Of a stretch of DNA of 11,170 nucleotides, positions 1 through 7,872 are shown in pieces. The translations under genes and the position numbers were made by a program. Under the pieces are notes generated by a model, which saw only the letters and a list, made by a program, of their open reading frames with translations, did no database searches and had not been told where the DNA came from. This DNA is from Desulforhopalus sp. (GTDB taxonomy: Bacteria > Desulfobacterota > Desulfobulbia > Desulfobulbales > Desulfocapsaceae): the NCBI GenBank assembly GCA_023231425.1, contig JALNVI010000079.1:1-11170 (forward strand). Direction: 5' to 3'. Numbering within the stretch: position 1 is the first letter of the stretch; each line of letters starts with the position of its first letter.

Positions 1-320
1 ATTTTAAAATCTTTTTCTTGAAGGTTTTTTGCCGATTACGAATGGATAAACAGGATGTAAAATTGATCTCATTGTAAAAACATCCTTTGTGCTGGAGACC
101 CCAAAACTGGTCGTCTCTACGGAGATTTCTTGCTTTTTCCTGCCTCCTGTTCCTTTTTAACCCTTTGTCTTTACGTATTTTTTTCGCCTTTCTTCGCGTT
201 CCTTAGCGTTCTTCGCGGTAAAAAAATGTCTTTCGGCCTTTTGCTTTTCCCTTTCTCCTTTCTCCTTTTTCCTGCCTCCCTGTCCATAAAAACCACGGGG
301 TGAGAATGGAAATGGGAGAA
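1..320. other. Non-coding 3' flank of the primase/helicase gene, low complexity
   Basis: No convincing gene is present. The stretch is AT- and pyrimidine-rich on the plus strand. A 14-mer, TTTTTCCTGCCTCC, occurs twice, at 134-147 and 266-279, and the second copy ends a long CT-rich run (about 240-285). Between them sits the CGCGAAG-type repeat (separate entry). A weak dyad, GAGAC...GTCTC, lies near 97-119. No strong intrinsic terminator follows the minus-strand stop at 321. Confidence 0.6.
178..226 (-). repeat. Dispersed CGCGAAG-type short repeat element
   Basis: Read on the minus strand, this is a run of A, then ACCGCGAAGAACGC, then three further degenerate units of 9-11 nt built on CGC(G/T)AAGRA, then another A run. 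The periodic core spans 185-219 and is flanked by homopolymer A/T tracts at 178-184 and 220-226. Elements with the pattern 'accgcgaagacgcgaag' recur in intergenic regions of many environmental bacteria, including sulfate reducers. That comparison is from memory, not from a search. Function unknown; the element does not code for protein. Confidence 0.55.
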
Positions 321-2087
321 CTACGCGGCGTCGTCCGATGGCACAGGTTCTTCCCTGAACCCCCAGAAGGGGTAATCCAGTTTATACTTCGCCACCCGCC
401 CGGAGGCGTGTTCCCGACTGGCCACCAGCCAGAGAGTGTTGTACCGCTCACCGCCATCGTCGGAAGGCATCAGCACCATGGCGTTGTCAGCGCTGTATTC
501 AATATCACCAGAACCCTTAAAGACACCCATGTGCGGCACGCCGTCATAGCTTCCGTCCTCCTGCCGGGAAAGCTCGGAGATGACGAGAAAGGAGACACCG
601 AGTCCATCCCGCATAGATTCGAACTCCCGCAGCCACCCATCTATTCCCGCCCTCTTTTCACCAAACTCCTTGAAGGGCAGCTTGTGCAGGCTGTCGATCG
701 CCACCACCACATAGTCGCTGCGGGTCTCGTGGCGCAGAAATTCGATATGCTTTTTCATCAGCTCCGGGGTGATGCCGCGGTCGCTGACCACCCGCAGGTA
801 GTGAAGCATTTCCTGCAGTTTCCCCTTCGCTTCCGCGAGGCGTGTCGCCTCTTCTTCCGTCAGACCTGCGCCGCCGAGCTGTGCCACCTCCAGCCGGGCC
901 AGTCGGCTTACCGTCCGCTGATAGATTCGCTGGCGTCCATTCTCAAAATCGTAGTAGAGGACTGGCACCCTGCGCCGGGCCAGCTCAGTGGCAATTTGAA
1001 TCAGCCATGTCGATTTTCCTGCCTTCGGAGCCCCGCCAACCACATTGAGCCCCCGCACTCCCTCCAGCCTTTCGTCGAGAAGAGGGAAACCACTGACTAC
1101 GTTTTTATACGCAGCCATCTCCTGGCTGAGAAGATTGTTGTTGAAGAATGAAAACTCGCGTTCGACGGAGGTAAACGGTGAAAAGGGCCGTGCCGCACTG
1201 ATAAGCGAAGAAATCTTCTTCGCCGCCCCCTCTTCTTCGGCCAGTCGCCAGAAATCGAAATCGCGGGGTGTGCCCTGCGGCCAGCCGACAACACGCGCCC
1301 GGTAGCCAATGCGGGCAGCGAGGCCGCGTGCCGTCTCCATGGAGTCCGGAGTATTAGGCACGCAGATGAAGAGGTTGTCCAGCCAGGCAAAACGGGAAAC
1401 GGCCAGCCGTTCCAGCACGGCACGAACAGGAACCGCCACAGCAGGGAAACCGAGCTGCTTGAGGACAATGGCGTTCTCCTCTCCTTCACAGAGAAAGAGT
1501 GAGCCATTTTCACAGCGGGAGATATCCTGGGAGTTGAAGATATTGAAGGGTTCGGTGCTGAACTGCTCATCACCCTGCCAGAAAAAATCGGAGGCCTTTT
1601 CAGGATGAACACAGCGAGCCGAGTAACAACTGCCGTTTTCCTGAATGTAGGGAAAAACAAGGTAGCGACCGTTGAAGCCAATCTTCAGTTCGGCAAGGGT
1701 TTCCCTCCGGATACCGCGTCGGGTGTAACGTTCAAGGGAATCGCCGCTGAAGCGACCGGCGAAGGTGCGCACCTCCTCATCCATACCAATGAGAGGGTAT
1801 TCGGGCTGCACTCCACCCTCCCGTTCGGGAACATAGCCAGGAACCGTATCAAGCGGGAGACCGGCAAGGCGGGCAAACCAGAGGGGATAACCACCGGGCA
1901 CGCAGCGATTACGGCAGTGAAAATAGCCGTAGAGGAAACTGCTGCGGTTGAGCACCACCTGCAGACGCCCCGGCTCAAATCCACGACTGGCACAAAAGGG
2001 GCAGGGGGCGGTGAGAGTATCGCCATACTCGCCACCAAGCTGCGAGAGGTAGAACTGCGCAACCGGATCGGAAGCAGCCCCGCTCAC
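321..2087 (-). CDS. Zinc ribbon-Toprim-DnaB-like helicase protein (T7 gp4/Twinkle-like), primase site degenerate
   Basis: 588 residues, with the same architecture and size as T7 gp4 primase-helicase. An N-terminal zinc ribbon has C29PFC32 and H57-C58...C62. A Toprim region follows (about 100-290), with the conserved Glu in CEGEENA (E201). The RecA/DnaB helicase core covers about 315-588. It has Walker A GGAPKAGKST (351-360, K358), the catalytic-type Glu in YYDFEN (E382), Walker B VVVAIDS (D465), the ISELSRQ sensor motif (503-509) and SGDIEYSADNAMVL (526-539), which closely matches DnaB. The Toprim Asp-x-Asp position reads P244-N-T246, so primer synthesis is doubtful while ATP-driven helicase activity looks intact. 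The start is GTG at 2087, which overlaps the TGA of the upstream gene as GTGA. The zinc ribbon requires a start this far upstream, and GAGAG precedes it. Neither phage structural nor integrase genes are near. An inactive primase with a replication- or repair-related helicase role is inference. Confidence 0.85.
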   Translation of the reverse strand: MSGAASDPVAQFYLSQLGGEYGDTLTAPCPFCASRGFEPGRLQVVLNRSSFLYGYFHCRNRCVPGGYPLWFARLAGLPLDTVPGYVPEREGGVQPEYPLIGMDEEVRTFAGRFSGDSLERYTRRGIRRETLAELKIGFNGRYLVFPYIQENGSCYSARCVHPEKASDFFWQGDEQFSTEPFNIFNSQDISRCENGSLFLCEGEENAIVLKQLGFPAVAVPVRAVLERLAVSRFAWLDNLFICVPNTPDSMETARGLAARIGYRARVVGWPQGTPRDFDFWRLAEEEGAAKKISSLISAARPFSPFTSVEREFSFFNNNLLSQEMAAYKNVVSGFPLLDERLEGVRGLNVVGGAPKAGKSTWLIQIATELARRRVPVLYYDFENGRQRIYQRTVSRLARLEVAQLGGAGLTEEEATRLAEAKGKLQEMLHYLRVVSDRGITPELMKKHIEFLRHETRSDYVVVAIDSLHKLPFKEFGEKRAGIDGWLREFESMRDGLGVSFLVISELSRQEDGSYDGVPHMGVFKGSGDIEYSADNAMVLMPSDDGGERYNTLWLVASREHASGRVAKYKLDYPFWGFREEPVPSDDAA

Positions 2088-5000
2088 AGCTCAGTTCTCT
2101 CACTGAAATTTTCCAGCAGCATCTCAACCTCATTCTCCTCAAGCTGCTCTTTGAAACTGGCATGAATGGTGGGCTCCTCCGCCCCGCGATTAAGCCGAAC
2201 GGCTATGATGCTGCCCTCCAGTTTTCTTACCTCACCGGTTTTCAGCGTAAAACTGAGATTCACATTCTGACCAAGCAACGGTCGAAGGTTCTCCTTTTTA
2301 AGGCTCGTCGCACAACAGGAGACACCTCCCCGTGAAACGTTAATACAAGGCAGCAGGTAGTCGAGCCCCAGAGACTGCCCCTCGGAATTGAGGAATGAAA
2401 TTTCCACAGAACCATTCATCAGAAAACGCTCGTGGATGCGCCGGTTAACGGTGGGGACAACGAGGTATTCGCTCTCAAAGCGGTCACAGAACCGCTTTAG
2501 CTTGTACTCCAGCCCGGGGAAGGTCTTGCGCCAGTTGAATATGTTGTCGTAGTGTAGAATAGAAATATCCACCGATCCAATGGCCTCGGCGGAAAGCGTC
2601 CAGACGGAGACATCAAAAAAGACCTCAAGGCCAAAGACCTTACCAGGCCCGAGAACCTTCACCACTTCGTCGTGGTCTTCATGCACATAAAAAAAGCGCA
2701 CCCGGCCGGAGTTGATAAAGAAGAGGGCACTGGCCTGATCCCCCTGAGATACCACTGTTTCACCCATCTCGTATTTACAATGGTTGAACCTGCCGAAGAT
2801 TTCGTCAACCTCCTCTGAGGAGAGCCCTTCGTAGAGATCACCCCAGACATCAAGATGACTGGTGAGAACCGAGCGCCGACGCTCCTCTCTGATCATGTCA
2901 TCAGCCTTCATGATAAAGGCAACAGCGGTATTATTAATACGCATAATCCACTGTCTCAAGCGTTCTGCCTGGGTAAAACGGCCGCTGTGCAGCACCTGAC
3001 CGAGAAGTTCAAGAATCAGGCGCATGGCCTCCTCTCTCCGGCCTCCGTCCAGCACCTTATGTATGGTCTGTTCAAGGGGCAGCCCGGTGATCATCAGCTG
3101 TGGCAACTTCCCCTGTCTGCCCAGACGCTCTGCACGGGCTGCCTGTCTCATGGCTTTTTTGCTAATCTGCCGGGCAATGGTGCGCTGATTTTTGATTGTC
3201 CTTACGTCTCGCTGGAGCTGACGAACTCCCTTCCCGACCTCCTTCCACACCGTGGAGGGAAAGATCTTCCATGCCTTGAGCTGGCGACTCTCAAACAGTT
3301 TATTGAGGATGTCGAGCGCTTCCTGACAGTTGCATCGACTCAGGGTCTCTACAACAGCGAGAAGAATAGCCTCACGGTATTCCTCTCTGATAGAACCGAA
3401 ACCTTCAAGCAGCTCGCCCATCTTCAGTGCCACCTCGCGGTTTCCCTTCTCCCCGAGGGCCTTGATCAGCATGAGTTGTACCGTTTCCGTACTGTGATCC
3501 ATCGCCCTGATGAAAAGCGCGCGGCGATGGCGGCGTCCGAGAGTGCTGAGGGTAAGAAATGCCTCCCGCTGCACACGCAGATCAGTGTGACTGAAACACG
3601 GCATAACGTCGTCGACATTGGCTTCAGAGCCGACCTGAGCAAGCAGTTTGAGCAGATTGCGTTTGGCGAACCACGGCATATGTGCCGACATTCGTTCGTG
3701 AATATATGGAGAGAGACCGGCACCAAAACGAACGCCGAGTTTGACGAGGCGGTTGCGCTTCCCCCCGTCCTCCATCTGCATGATGGTCTCGACAAGGTAG
3801 CGAAGGGCTATCGGTCCCTGCAGAAGCAGGCGGCTCCCCTCCTTCTCCCCGTCAACAGAGTTGAGATAGAGACCCAGCAGTTTGTCGAGCTGACCGGAAT
3901 TCAGCATCTCATTTTGAATATTGTCAACACTCTCCCGCAGGGCAACACTGTGTTGCAATTTGCCAGCACGAACGTTGAAGAGGACCGCGAGCAGGAAATC
4001 ACCAGCTGCAGTGCGCTCACTGGCCCCCCAGTGTGAATACATCATGCGGCAGAGCAGGCGTATAACACCGGCAAATAAGTCGGGTTCGGTTATTTCCGCA
4101 AGCAGAGGTCCAGAGAGCTCTTCGCCGGTGCGAACCAGCAGTTTGTCGTCACAATTCCCCTCTTTCCCTTTTTCTTCGCTATCCAGCAGCAACTCCCCGA
4201 GAGCAACGAGGGACTGCACCTGCCGGGTCCTGCAGGTCTGCGCCTTGCCAGAGTCTGCGTCGATGGTCCTGCACAACTCTTCCAGCAGAACCATGGCAGC
4301 CCCGGTCTGGCCACCTCTGCCCAGCTTGCTGATGGCAAGCGGCAGATACAGCAGCATCTCTTCGCTGGCCAGAACATTTTTCTCTCCGGAGAGAATACGC
4401 TTCACTCCAGCCTCAATACGCTTCTGCCGGCGAGCCTTCTCACCACTCAAGAGCAGACGTTGAGCCTTCTCCGAGGCAAGGAAACGCCTGCCGCTATCAG
4501 TGCCAAGCAGCGTTTTCAGTGACTGTTCAAGATGCACTCCTCGACCGGGGACAACGCTCTCCAGTTTTGCTGCACTTTTACGATAGAAGTGTACCACTTC
4601 ACCGATGCGCTCTCTGTTCATTTTCTGAAGGAGAGTACTGTATATCTCGCCGCCGATTCTACTGGAGAAATTCTGGGCGAGAAGAACGGCAAGGGCCTCC
4701 TTTTGAAGGTGTTTTGAGCAGTATTCGCTGTATTTATCAATAATAGAGACCCGATTTCCCCCTGCAAGACAACCGTCGAGACGTTCCAGTAATGCAGAAA
4801 ACTCCGGGGTGGCGGTAATACGTTTCGCCTGGAAAACCATCTGCAACACCTGCGCAGTAGAAGCACGGAGCAGATCGATCACGAAATTGGTGCTGGCAAG
4901 GCGTTTGTTGAGATTTTTCTCCAGCAGCTGTCGCTTGTCCCGGCCCAGGGCACAATCTATAAGATCAGGCCGGATGGTCGAAGTCACCTGACCTTCGCAG

Positions 5001-5458
5001 AGGCGGATCCCCCGGCTGCCTGCGGTGTCGGTGGAGGGAAAGAAACGAATCAGACCAAGGGTAAGGATGAATTTCTCCCCCCCGCCGCTGTTTTCGATCA
5101 ACGAACGGGAGGCTGACATAACGGTAAGAATCTGTTCAAAAGCGAAAGGGTCAAGGCTGGAATCCAGTACCAGCTGGTCTTTGCCCAGCAGATCAAGCTG
5201 ACGGAAGACAACGAGGTTGGAAAAGGCAGAGAGCACCTCTTCGGTGAGAAGCAGGCCGTTCAGACAGGGCTTGCCGTCAAAAAGAGAAAACGCCAGCCGA
5301 CAGTCTTCACTGAGAATATCCATCAATCCTTTAAAGGCCCGCTCCCCCGCCGTACTGATCTGCGGTGTCCCGGGGGGATAGAGGCGCCTCGTGGTAATAG
5401 CATTATTCAATAACTTTAAGGCGTTGAGACATCTGCCCTGCACGTCTGCCTGTCTCAT
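2084..5458 (-). CDS. HEAT-repeat protein with C-terminal cyclic nucleotide-binding and PilZ domains
   Basis: 1124 residues, no signal peptide or membrane segment, so probably cytoplasmic. The N-terminal 150 residues include RRLYPPGTPQ (24-33), a motif I associate with bacterial signalling scaffolds. The middle is long and alpha-helical, with clear HEAT-like repeats at about 595-730. A basic helical stretch (about 745-785, rich in K, R and Q) follows. A cNMP-binding (CRP-like) beta-barrel occupies about 875-985 (GETVVSQGDQASALFFINSG at 899-918). A PilZ domain occupies about 1003-1102, with the c-di-GMP motifs R1007xxxR1011 and N1040-V-S-R-G-G1045. The cNMP phosphate-binding cassette appears to lack its Arg (W953 at that place), so cAMP binding is uncertain; the PilZ motifs are intact. 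The start is ATG at 5458 with GGAG about 6 nt upstream. The stop overlaps the next gene's GTG by 4 nt. A c-di-GMP-responsive scaffold is inference. Confidence 0.85.
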   Translation of the reverse strand: MRQADVQGRCLNALKLLNNAITTRRLYPPGTPQISTAGERAFKGLMDILSEDCRLAFSLFDGKPCLNGLLLTEEVLSAFSNLVVFRQLDLLGKDQLVLDSSLDPFAFEQILTVMSASRSLIENSGGGEKFILTLGLIRFFPSTDTAGSRGIRLCEGQVTSTIRPDLIDCALGRDKRQLLEKNLNKRLASTNFVIDLLRASTAQVLQMVFQAKRITATPEFSALLERLDGCLAGGNRVSIIDKYSEYCSKHLQKEALAVLLAQNFSSRIGGEIYSTLLQKMNRERIGEVVHFYRKSAAKLESVVPGRGVHLEQSLKTLLGTDSGRRFLASEKAQRLLLSGEKARRQKRIEAGVKRILSGEKNVLASEEMLLYLPLAISKLGRGGQTGAAMVLLEELCRTIDADSGKAQTCRTRQVQSLVALGELLLDSEEKGKEGNCDDKLLVRTGEELSGPLLAEITEPDLFAGVIRLLCRMMYSHWGASERTAAGDFLLAVLFNVRAGKLQHSVALRESVDNIQNEMLNSGQLDKLLGLYLNSVDGEKEGSRLLLQGPIALRYLVETIMQMEDGGKRNRLVKLGVRFGAGLSPYIHERMSAHMPWFAKRNLLKLLAQVGSEANVDDVMPCFSHTDLRVQREAFLTLSTLGRRHRRALFIRAMDHSTETVQLMLIKALGEKGNREVALKMGELLEGFGSIREEYREAILLAVVETLSRCNCQEALDILNKLFESRQLKAWKIFPSTVWKEVGKGVRQLQRDVRTIKNQRTIARQISKKAMRQAARAERLGRQGKLPQLMITGLPLEQTIHKVLDGGRREEAMRLILELLGQVLHSGRFTQAERLRQWIMRINNTAVAFIMKADDMIREERRRSVLTSHLDVWGDLYEGLSSEEVDEIFGRFNHCKYEMGETVVSQGDQASALFFINSGRVRFFYVHEDHDEVVKVLGPGKVFGLEVFFDVSVWTLSAEAIGSVDISILHYDNIFNWRKTFPGLEYKLKRFCDRFESEYLVVPTVNRRIHERFLMNGSVEISFLNSEGQSLGLDYLLPCINVSRGGVSCCATSLKKENLRPLLGQNVNLSFTLKTGEVRKLEGSIIAVRLNRGAEEPTIHASFKEQLEENEVEMLLENFSERTEL

Positions 5459-5525
5459 TTTTATCTCCGTTAATCCTAAAACAAGCGAAGAGTTTCTCTA
5501 CCCGGGGTTTATGCTAATAAACTTG

Positions 5526-5579
5526 ATTATATCTCTAATAATATCATCAGAATATAACCGAATACGCTCTGTGTTTCCA
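5526..5579 (-). promoter_or_regulatory. Candidate promoter(s) for the HEAT/PilZ-helicase operon
   Basis: The 199-nt gap between maf and the HEAT gene is strongly AT-rich. On the minus strand TGGAAA (5574-5579) and TATATT (5551-5556) are 17 nt apart. A perfect TATAAT (5526-5531) lies further downstream but has no good -35. Either would give a leader of roughly 60-90 nt. Eye match only. No strong terminator separates maf from this operon, so read-through is possible. Confidence 0.35.
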
Positions 5580-5657
5580 GTACAGATATCAGGGAAATAC
5601 CTGTTTTTTGAAAAATCCCTCCACGGTCTCTGTCAACAGCCAATAACCAGGCATTAT

Positions 5658-6266
5658 TCAACCCTTCCCACCAGCACTCACAGCCCCGAGACGAACCAGC
5701 GCCGCCATCAGTTCCGCCAGCGGCATCCCCACCACATTAGAATAGGATCCCGCAATTTCCTGCACCAGGGCAACTCCACGATATTGAATCCCGTAGGCTC
5801 CGGCTTTATCGAGAGGTTCACCGGTAGCGACATAGGCCCGGGCAACACTCTCTGGGAAATTTGTGAAAGTAACCGCGGTGCGGCAAAAATCATTCTCAGA
5901 TATGCCGCGCTCAAGATTGAGAATCGACCATGCCGAAAGCACCACATGCCGCCGTCCAGAGAGACGCATCAGCATCTCCACTGCATGCTCTTCATTCTCT
6001 GGTTTGCCGAGCACATCATCATCAAGGCAAACGATAGTATCGCCGCTCACCACCCAGCTGTCCGAGTGTCCCGTTGCCACGGCCCCGCCCTTCTCACCAG
6101 CCAGTCGGCAAACATAGGATTCCGGGGCCTCGCCCGGCCAGCGTGATTCATCGATATCAGCACTCTCCACTGTATAATCCAGTCCCATCCAGCGCATGAA
6201 TTCCTGACGCCGCGGGGAGCCGGACGCCAGAATAAACGGCCCGTTGTTATGATACATTCCTGCCAT
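5658..6266 (-). CDS. maf: Maf family nucleoside triphosphate pyrophosphatase (YhdE type, dTTP/UTP)
   Basis: 202 residues, the usual Maf length. Family signatures in order: ILASGSPRR (12-20), YVCRLAGEK (51-59), SGDTIVCLD (74-82, D76), LGKP (86-89, K88), EPLDKAGAYGIQ (150-161) and GSYSNVVGMPL (173-183). The 'DTIV' reading at the catalytic Asp, together with EPLDKAGAYGIQ, fits the YhdE branch (dTTP/UTP, also modified nucleotides) rather than YceF, which has 'DQV' there. It hydrolyses non-canonical or pyrimidine NTPs to the NMP and pyrophosphate in the cytosol, a housecleaning and division-linked role. The start at 6266 is chosen because AGGAG lies about 7 nt upstream. The frame stays open upstream to 6722, but that stretch is antisense to the TauE gene. 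A second ATG at 6257 is possible. It diverges from TauE/SafE. Confidence 0.93.
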   Translation of the reverse strand: MAGMYHNNGPFILASGSPRRQEFMRWMGLDYTVESADIDESRWPGEAPESYVCRLAGEKGGAVATGHSDSWVVSGDTIVCLDDDVLGKPENEEHAVEMLMRLSGRRHVVLSAWSILNLERGISENDFCRTAVTFTNFPESVARAYVATGEPLDKAGAYGIQYRGVALVQEIAGSYSNVVGMPLAELMAALVRLGAVSAGGKG

Positions 6267-6297
6267 GAAAATCTCCTGTTGAATTTCTGCTGTGCAG

Positions 6298-6326
6298 ATT
6301 TTACACTTGCAATATATTTGAGAAAA
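6298..6326 (-). promoter_or_regulatory. Candidate promoter for maf
   Basis: In the divergent maf/TauE gap (6267-6371), the minus strand carries TAAAAT (6298-6303) 17 nt downstream of TTTTCT (6321-6326). The -10 is good and the -35 weak. It would give a leader of about 25 nt ending in the AGGAG of maf. I see no clear counterpart promoter for the plus-strand gene. Confidence 0.3.
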
Positions 6327-6371
6327 CAGCGATCCGTGAACAAATACTACCCCTGAAAAACTGGAGCCCCA

Positions 6372-7106
6372 ATGCCCCCTGTTGAAATAGCCTATATTCT
6401 TTTTTGCTTTTTTACCGCCTCCTTCGTCAAGGGGCTCACCGGAATGGGTTTTGCCATCACCAGCCTCGCCCTGCTGGCCCTCGTTTTTGATCCAAAAGCA
6501 GCCATCCCGCTGATCCTGCTGCCTGCCTTCTGTGCCAACCTGATGGTAGTCCTGACCACCGGGCATTTCCGTTCCACGCTCAAACGCTTCCACCTTTACT
6601 ATATTGCCACTATCCCTGGGTTGATACTTGGCGTATGGCTGCTCACAAAGGTAAGCGTCAGCACCAGCCGTACTGCTCTCGGAATTATTCTGCTGTTCTA
6701 TGCCCTCTCCGCTCTCCTCCACTTCGACCGTTACCCCTGCAGGGAAAACAGGCGCTGCGCCGCTGTTACCGGTCTACTTACTGGAACGATCAACGGTCTT
6801 ACCGGTTGTCAGGTCATGCCGCTGCTCCCCTGGCTGCTCTCCCTTAAGTTAAAAAAGGACGAACTGGTTCAGGCGCTCAATATCTCTTTCACCCTCGGCA
6901 TAATCACGATGTTCATCCTGCTCCGGAGCAACGGACTGCTCGGCACACAGCAGCTTCTTCTCTCCCTGGTCGGGGTGGCTGTTTCCGTGACAGGGGTGGC
7001 AGCGGGGACAAAAGTCCGCGCCCGCCTCGACGAAGAACTCTTCCGCAAACTGATTCTTCTCTTTCTCCTCTTTCTCAGTATAATGATTCTCTTCTTCCAC
7101 CACTGA
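6372..7106 (+). CDS. TauE/SafE family (DUF81) membrane permease, putative sulfite/organosulfur anion exporter
   Basis: 244 residues, very hydrophobic, with about eight predicted membrane segments (roughly 5-20, 24-39, 43-62, 75-93, 99-118, 131-152, 167-184, 195-212 and 225-242; the first two may form one hairpin). The family's internal duplication shows as GLTGMGFAI (21-29) near the N terminus and TGTINGLTGCQVMPLLPWL (137-155) in the second half. TauE/SafE members move sulfite, sulfoacetate or related anions across the inner membrane; the substrate here cannot be read from sequence. The start ATG at 6372 has GGAG 5 nt upstream. It is transcribed alone, diverging from maf and converging on fabL. 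In a sulfur-metabolising host a sulfite or sulfonate role is plausible (inference). Confidence 0.85.
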   Translation: MPPVEIAYILFCFFTASFVKGLTGMGFAITSLALLALVFDPKAAIPLILLPAFCANLMVVLTTGHFRSTLKRFHLYYIATIPGLILGVWLLTKVSVSTSRTALGIILLFYALSALLHFDRYPCRENRRCAAVTGLLTGTINGLTGCQVMPLLPWLLSLKLKKDELVQALNISFTLGIITMFILLRSNGLLGTQQLLLSLVGVAVSVTGVAAGTKVRARLDEELFRKLILLFLLFLSIMILFFHH

Positions 7107-7182
7107 GGCTCGCTTCGTCAGCAATTTTGTAAGGAATTTTCGATTATCTTCTGATATTCTATGCGCGAGAACAAAGCAGTAA

Positions 7183-7806
7183 TATATTCTCCGCGCTGGA
7201 GGCCTCACCCTCCTCAAATCACCCCCCGACAGAATTGCTGTTACCCGCTTCTGGCTGGCCCTTTTCTGCAGCCTGCTCCAACAAGACTTTTTCCTCCGGA
7301 AAGCTCCCGCCGCGACTGCCTGCTCACCGGGACTCTGCGGCAGGTCAACCCGCGACATCTCCCCCCGCTTTAACCTGTTCACCCTCTCCGGACATGATGA
7401 GGTTGTGAAGTATCACGAAAGGGAGGCAGTCGAGGTGGACGGTCACATGTTGCGCCTGCACCGCGCGCGCCGAGCCCCTCTGTCTACGTTGCCAGCCTTA
7501 TCTGTTTTACCAGCATCAGCATCATCGCTTTCAGCTTAATCTTCGCCGATTGCAAAGCGGAGAAGAGTGACACCTCCATAAAGCCGGGGACACTCCTCTT
7601 TCTTTTTACGGGGGGATGAGCTGATCATACTTGCTCTGGGAATGCACGCGACCTGGCTGATCGTGCGCAGTGAAATGCACGGGCGGGATATGATGGCCAG
7701 CGGCGTACCGGAGGTCGCAGCGCAGCCTGGCGGCAGTGCGCTGGTATCTCTCGCGGCGGGCCTTTTTATCTGCAGGCGTGGAGTGAAGGTATTACGGGGA
7801 TGGTAA
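7183..7806 (+). pseudogene. Remnant of a small membrane-protein gene, apparently broken by two frameshifts
   Basis: Three plus-strand segments read as one protein-like sequence only if the frame changes twice. Segment A (7183 to about 7466) begins after a stop with a hydrophobic TRFWLALFCSLL stretch and continues to DEVVKYHEREAVEVDGHMLR. Segment B (about 7467-7617, shifted by -1) contains VYVASLICFTSISIIAFSLI, a membrane segment. Segment C (about 7609-7806, original frame) runs through GDELIILALGMHATWLIV and SALVSLAAGLFICRRG to a TAA at 7804. The shifts fall at a CG-dinucleotide run (7462-7470) and a run of six G (7610-7615). No ATG with a ribosome site opens segment A. I do not recognise the family. 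Sequencing error at the two runs could also explain it. Confidence 0.42.
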
Positions 7807-7820
7807 AAGAGGAAGGAGAT

Positions 7821-7864
7821 GCAGTCCGGTCACGGCAGGCGGGGATGCCTGGTATCCGGACTGC
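7821..7864 (-). terminator. Hairpin terminator downstream of fabL
   Basis: A perfect 9-bp inverted repeat, GCAGTCCGG (7821-7829) and CCGGACTGC (7856-7864), encloses an inner 5-bp stem, CAGGC/GCCTG (7836-7840, 7847-7851), with a 6-nt loop. It starts 9 nt past the fabL stop. On the minus strand it is followed by a CT-rich tract with only a short T run, so it may be a 3'-end stabiliser as much as a true intrinsic terminator. Confidence 0.55.
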
Positions 7865-7872
7865 GCTGCAGC

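Noticed and set aside
97..119. GAGAC...GTCTC dyad as a riboswitch or terminator
   Set aside because: Only 5 bp, without a T-tract or any recognised riboswitch core.
300..1151. Plus-strand open frame of 283 codons
   Set aside because: Antisense to the helicase gene, with His- and Pro-rich translation lacking recognisable features.
2855..4036. Long plus-strand open frame of 393 codons
   Set aside because: Entirely antisense to the HEAT/PilZ gene, whose domains are clear. The translation shows no motif and no ribosome site is present.
6267..6722. N-terminal extension of the maf frame by 152 codons
   Set aside because: The extension is antisense to the TauE/SafE start and hydrophilic low-complexity. 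The Maf family length and AGGAG site support the start at 6266.
7161..7373. Plus-strand 70-codon frame with an ATG
   Set aside because: Pro-rich, motif-free translation without a ribosome site. The adjacent frame reads far more like protein (segment A of the relic).
6849..7382. Minus-strand frame of 177 codons
   Set aside because: Half of it is antisense to the TauE/SafE membrane segments, giving the charged composition expected of a shadow frame; no motif is seen.
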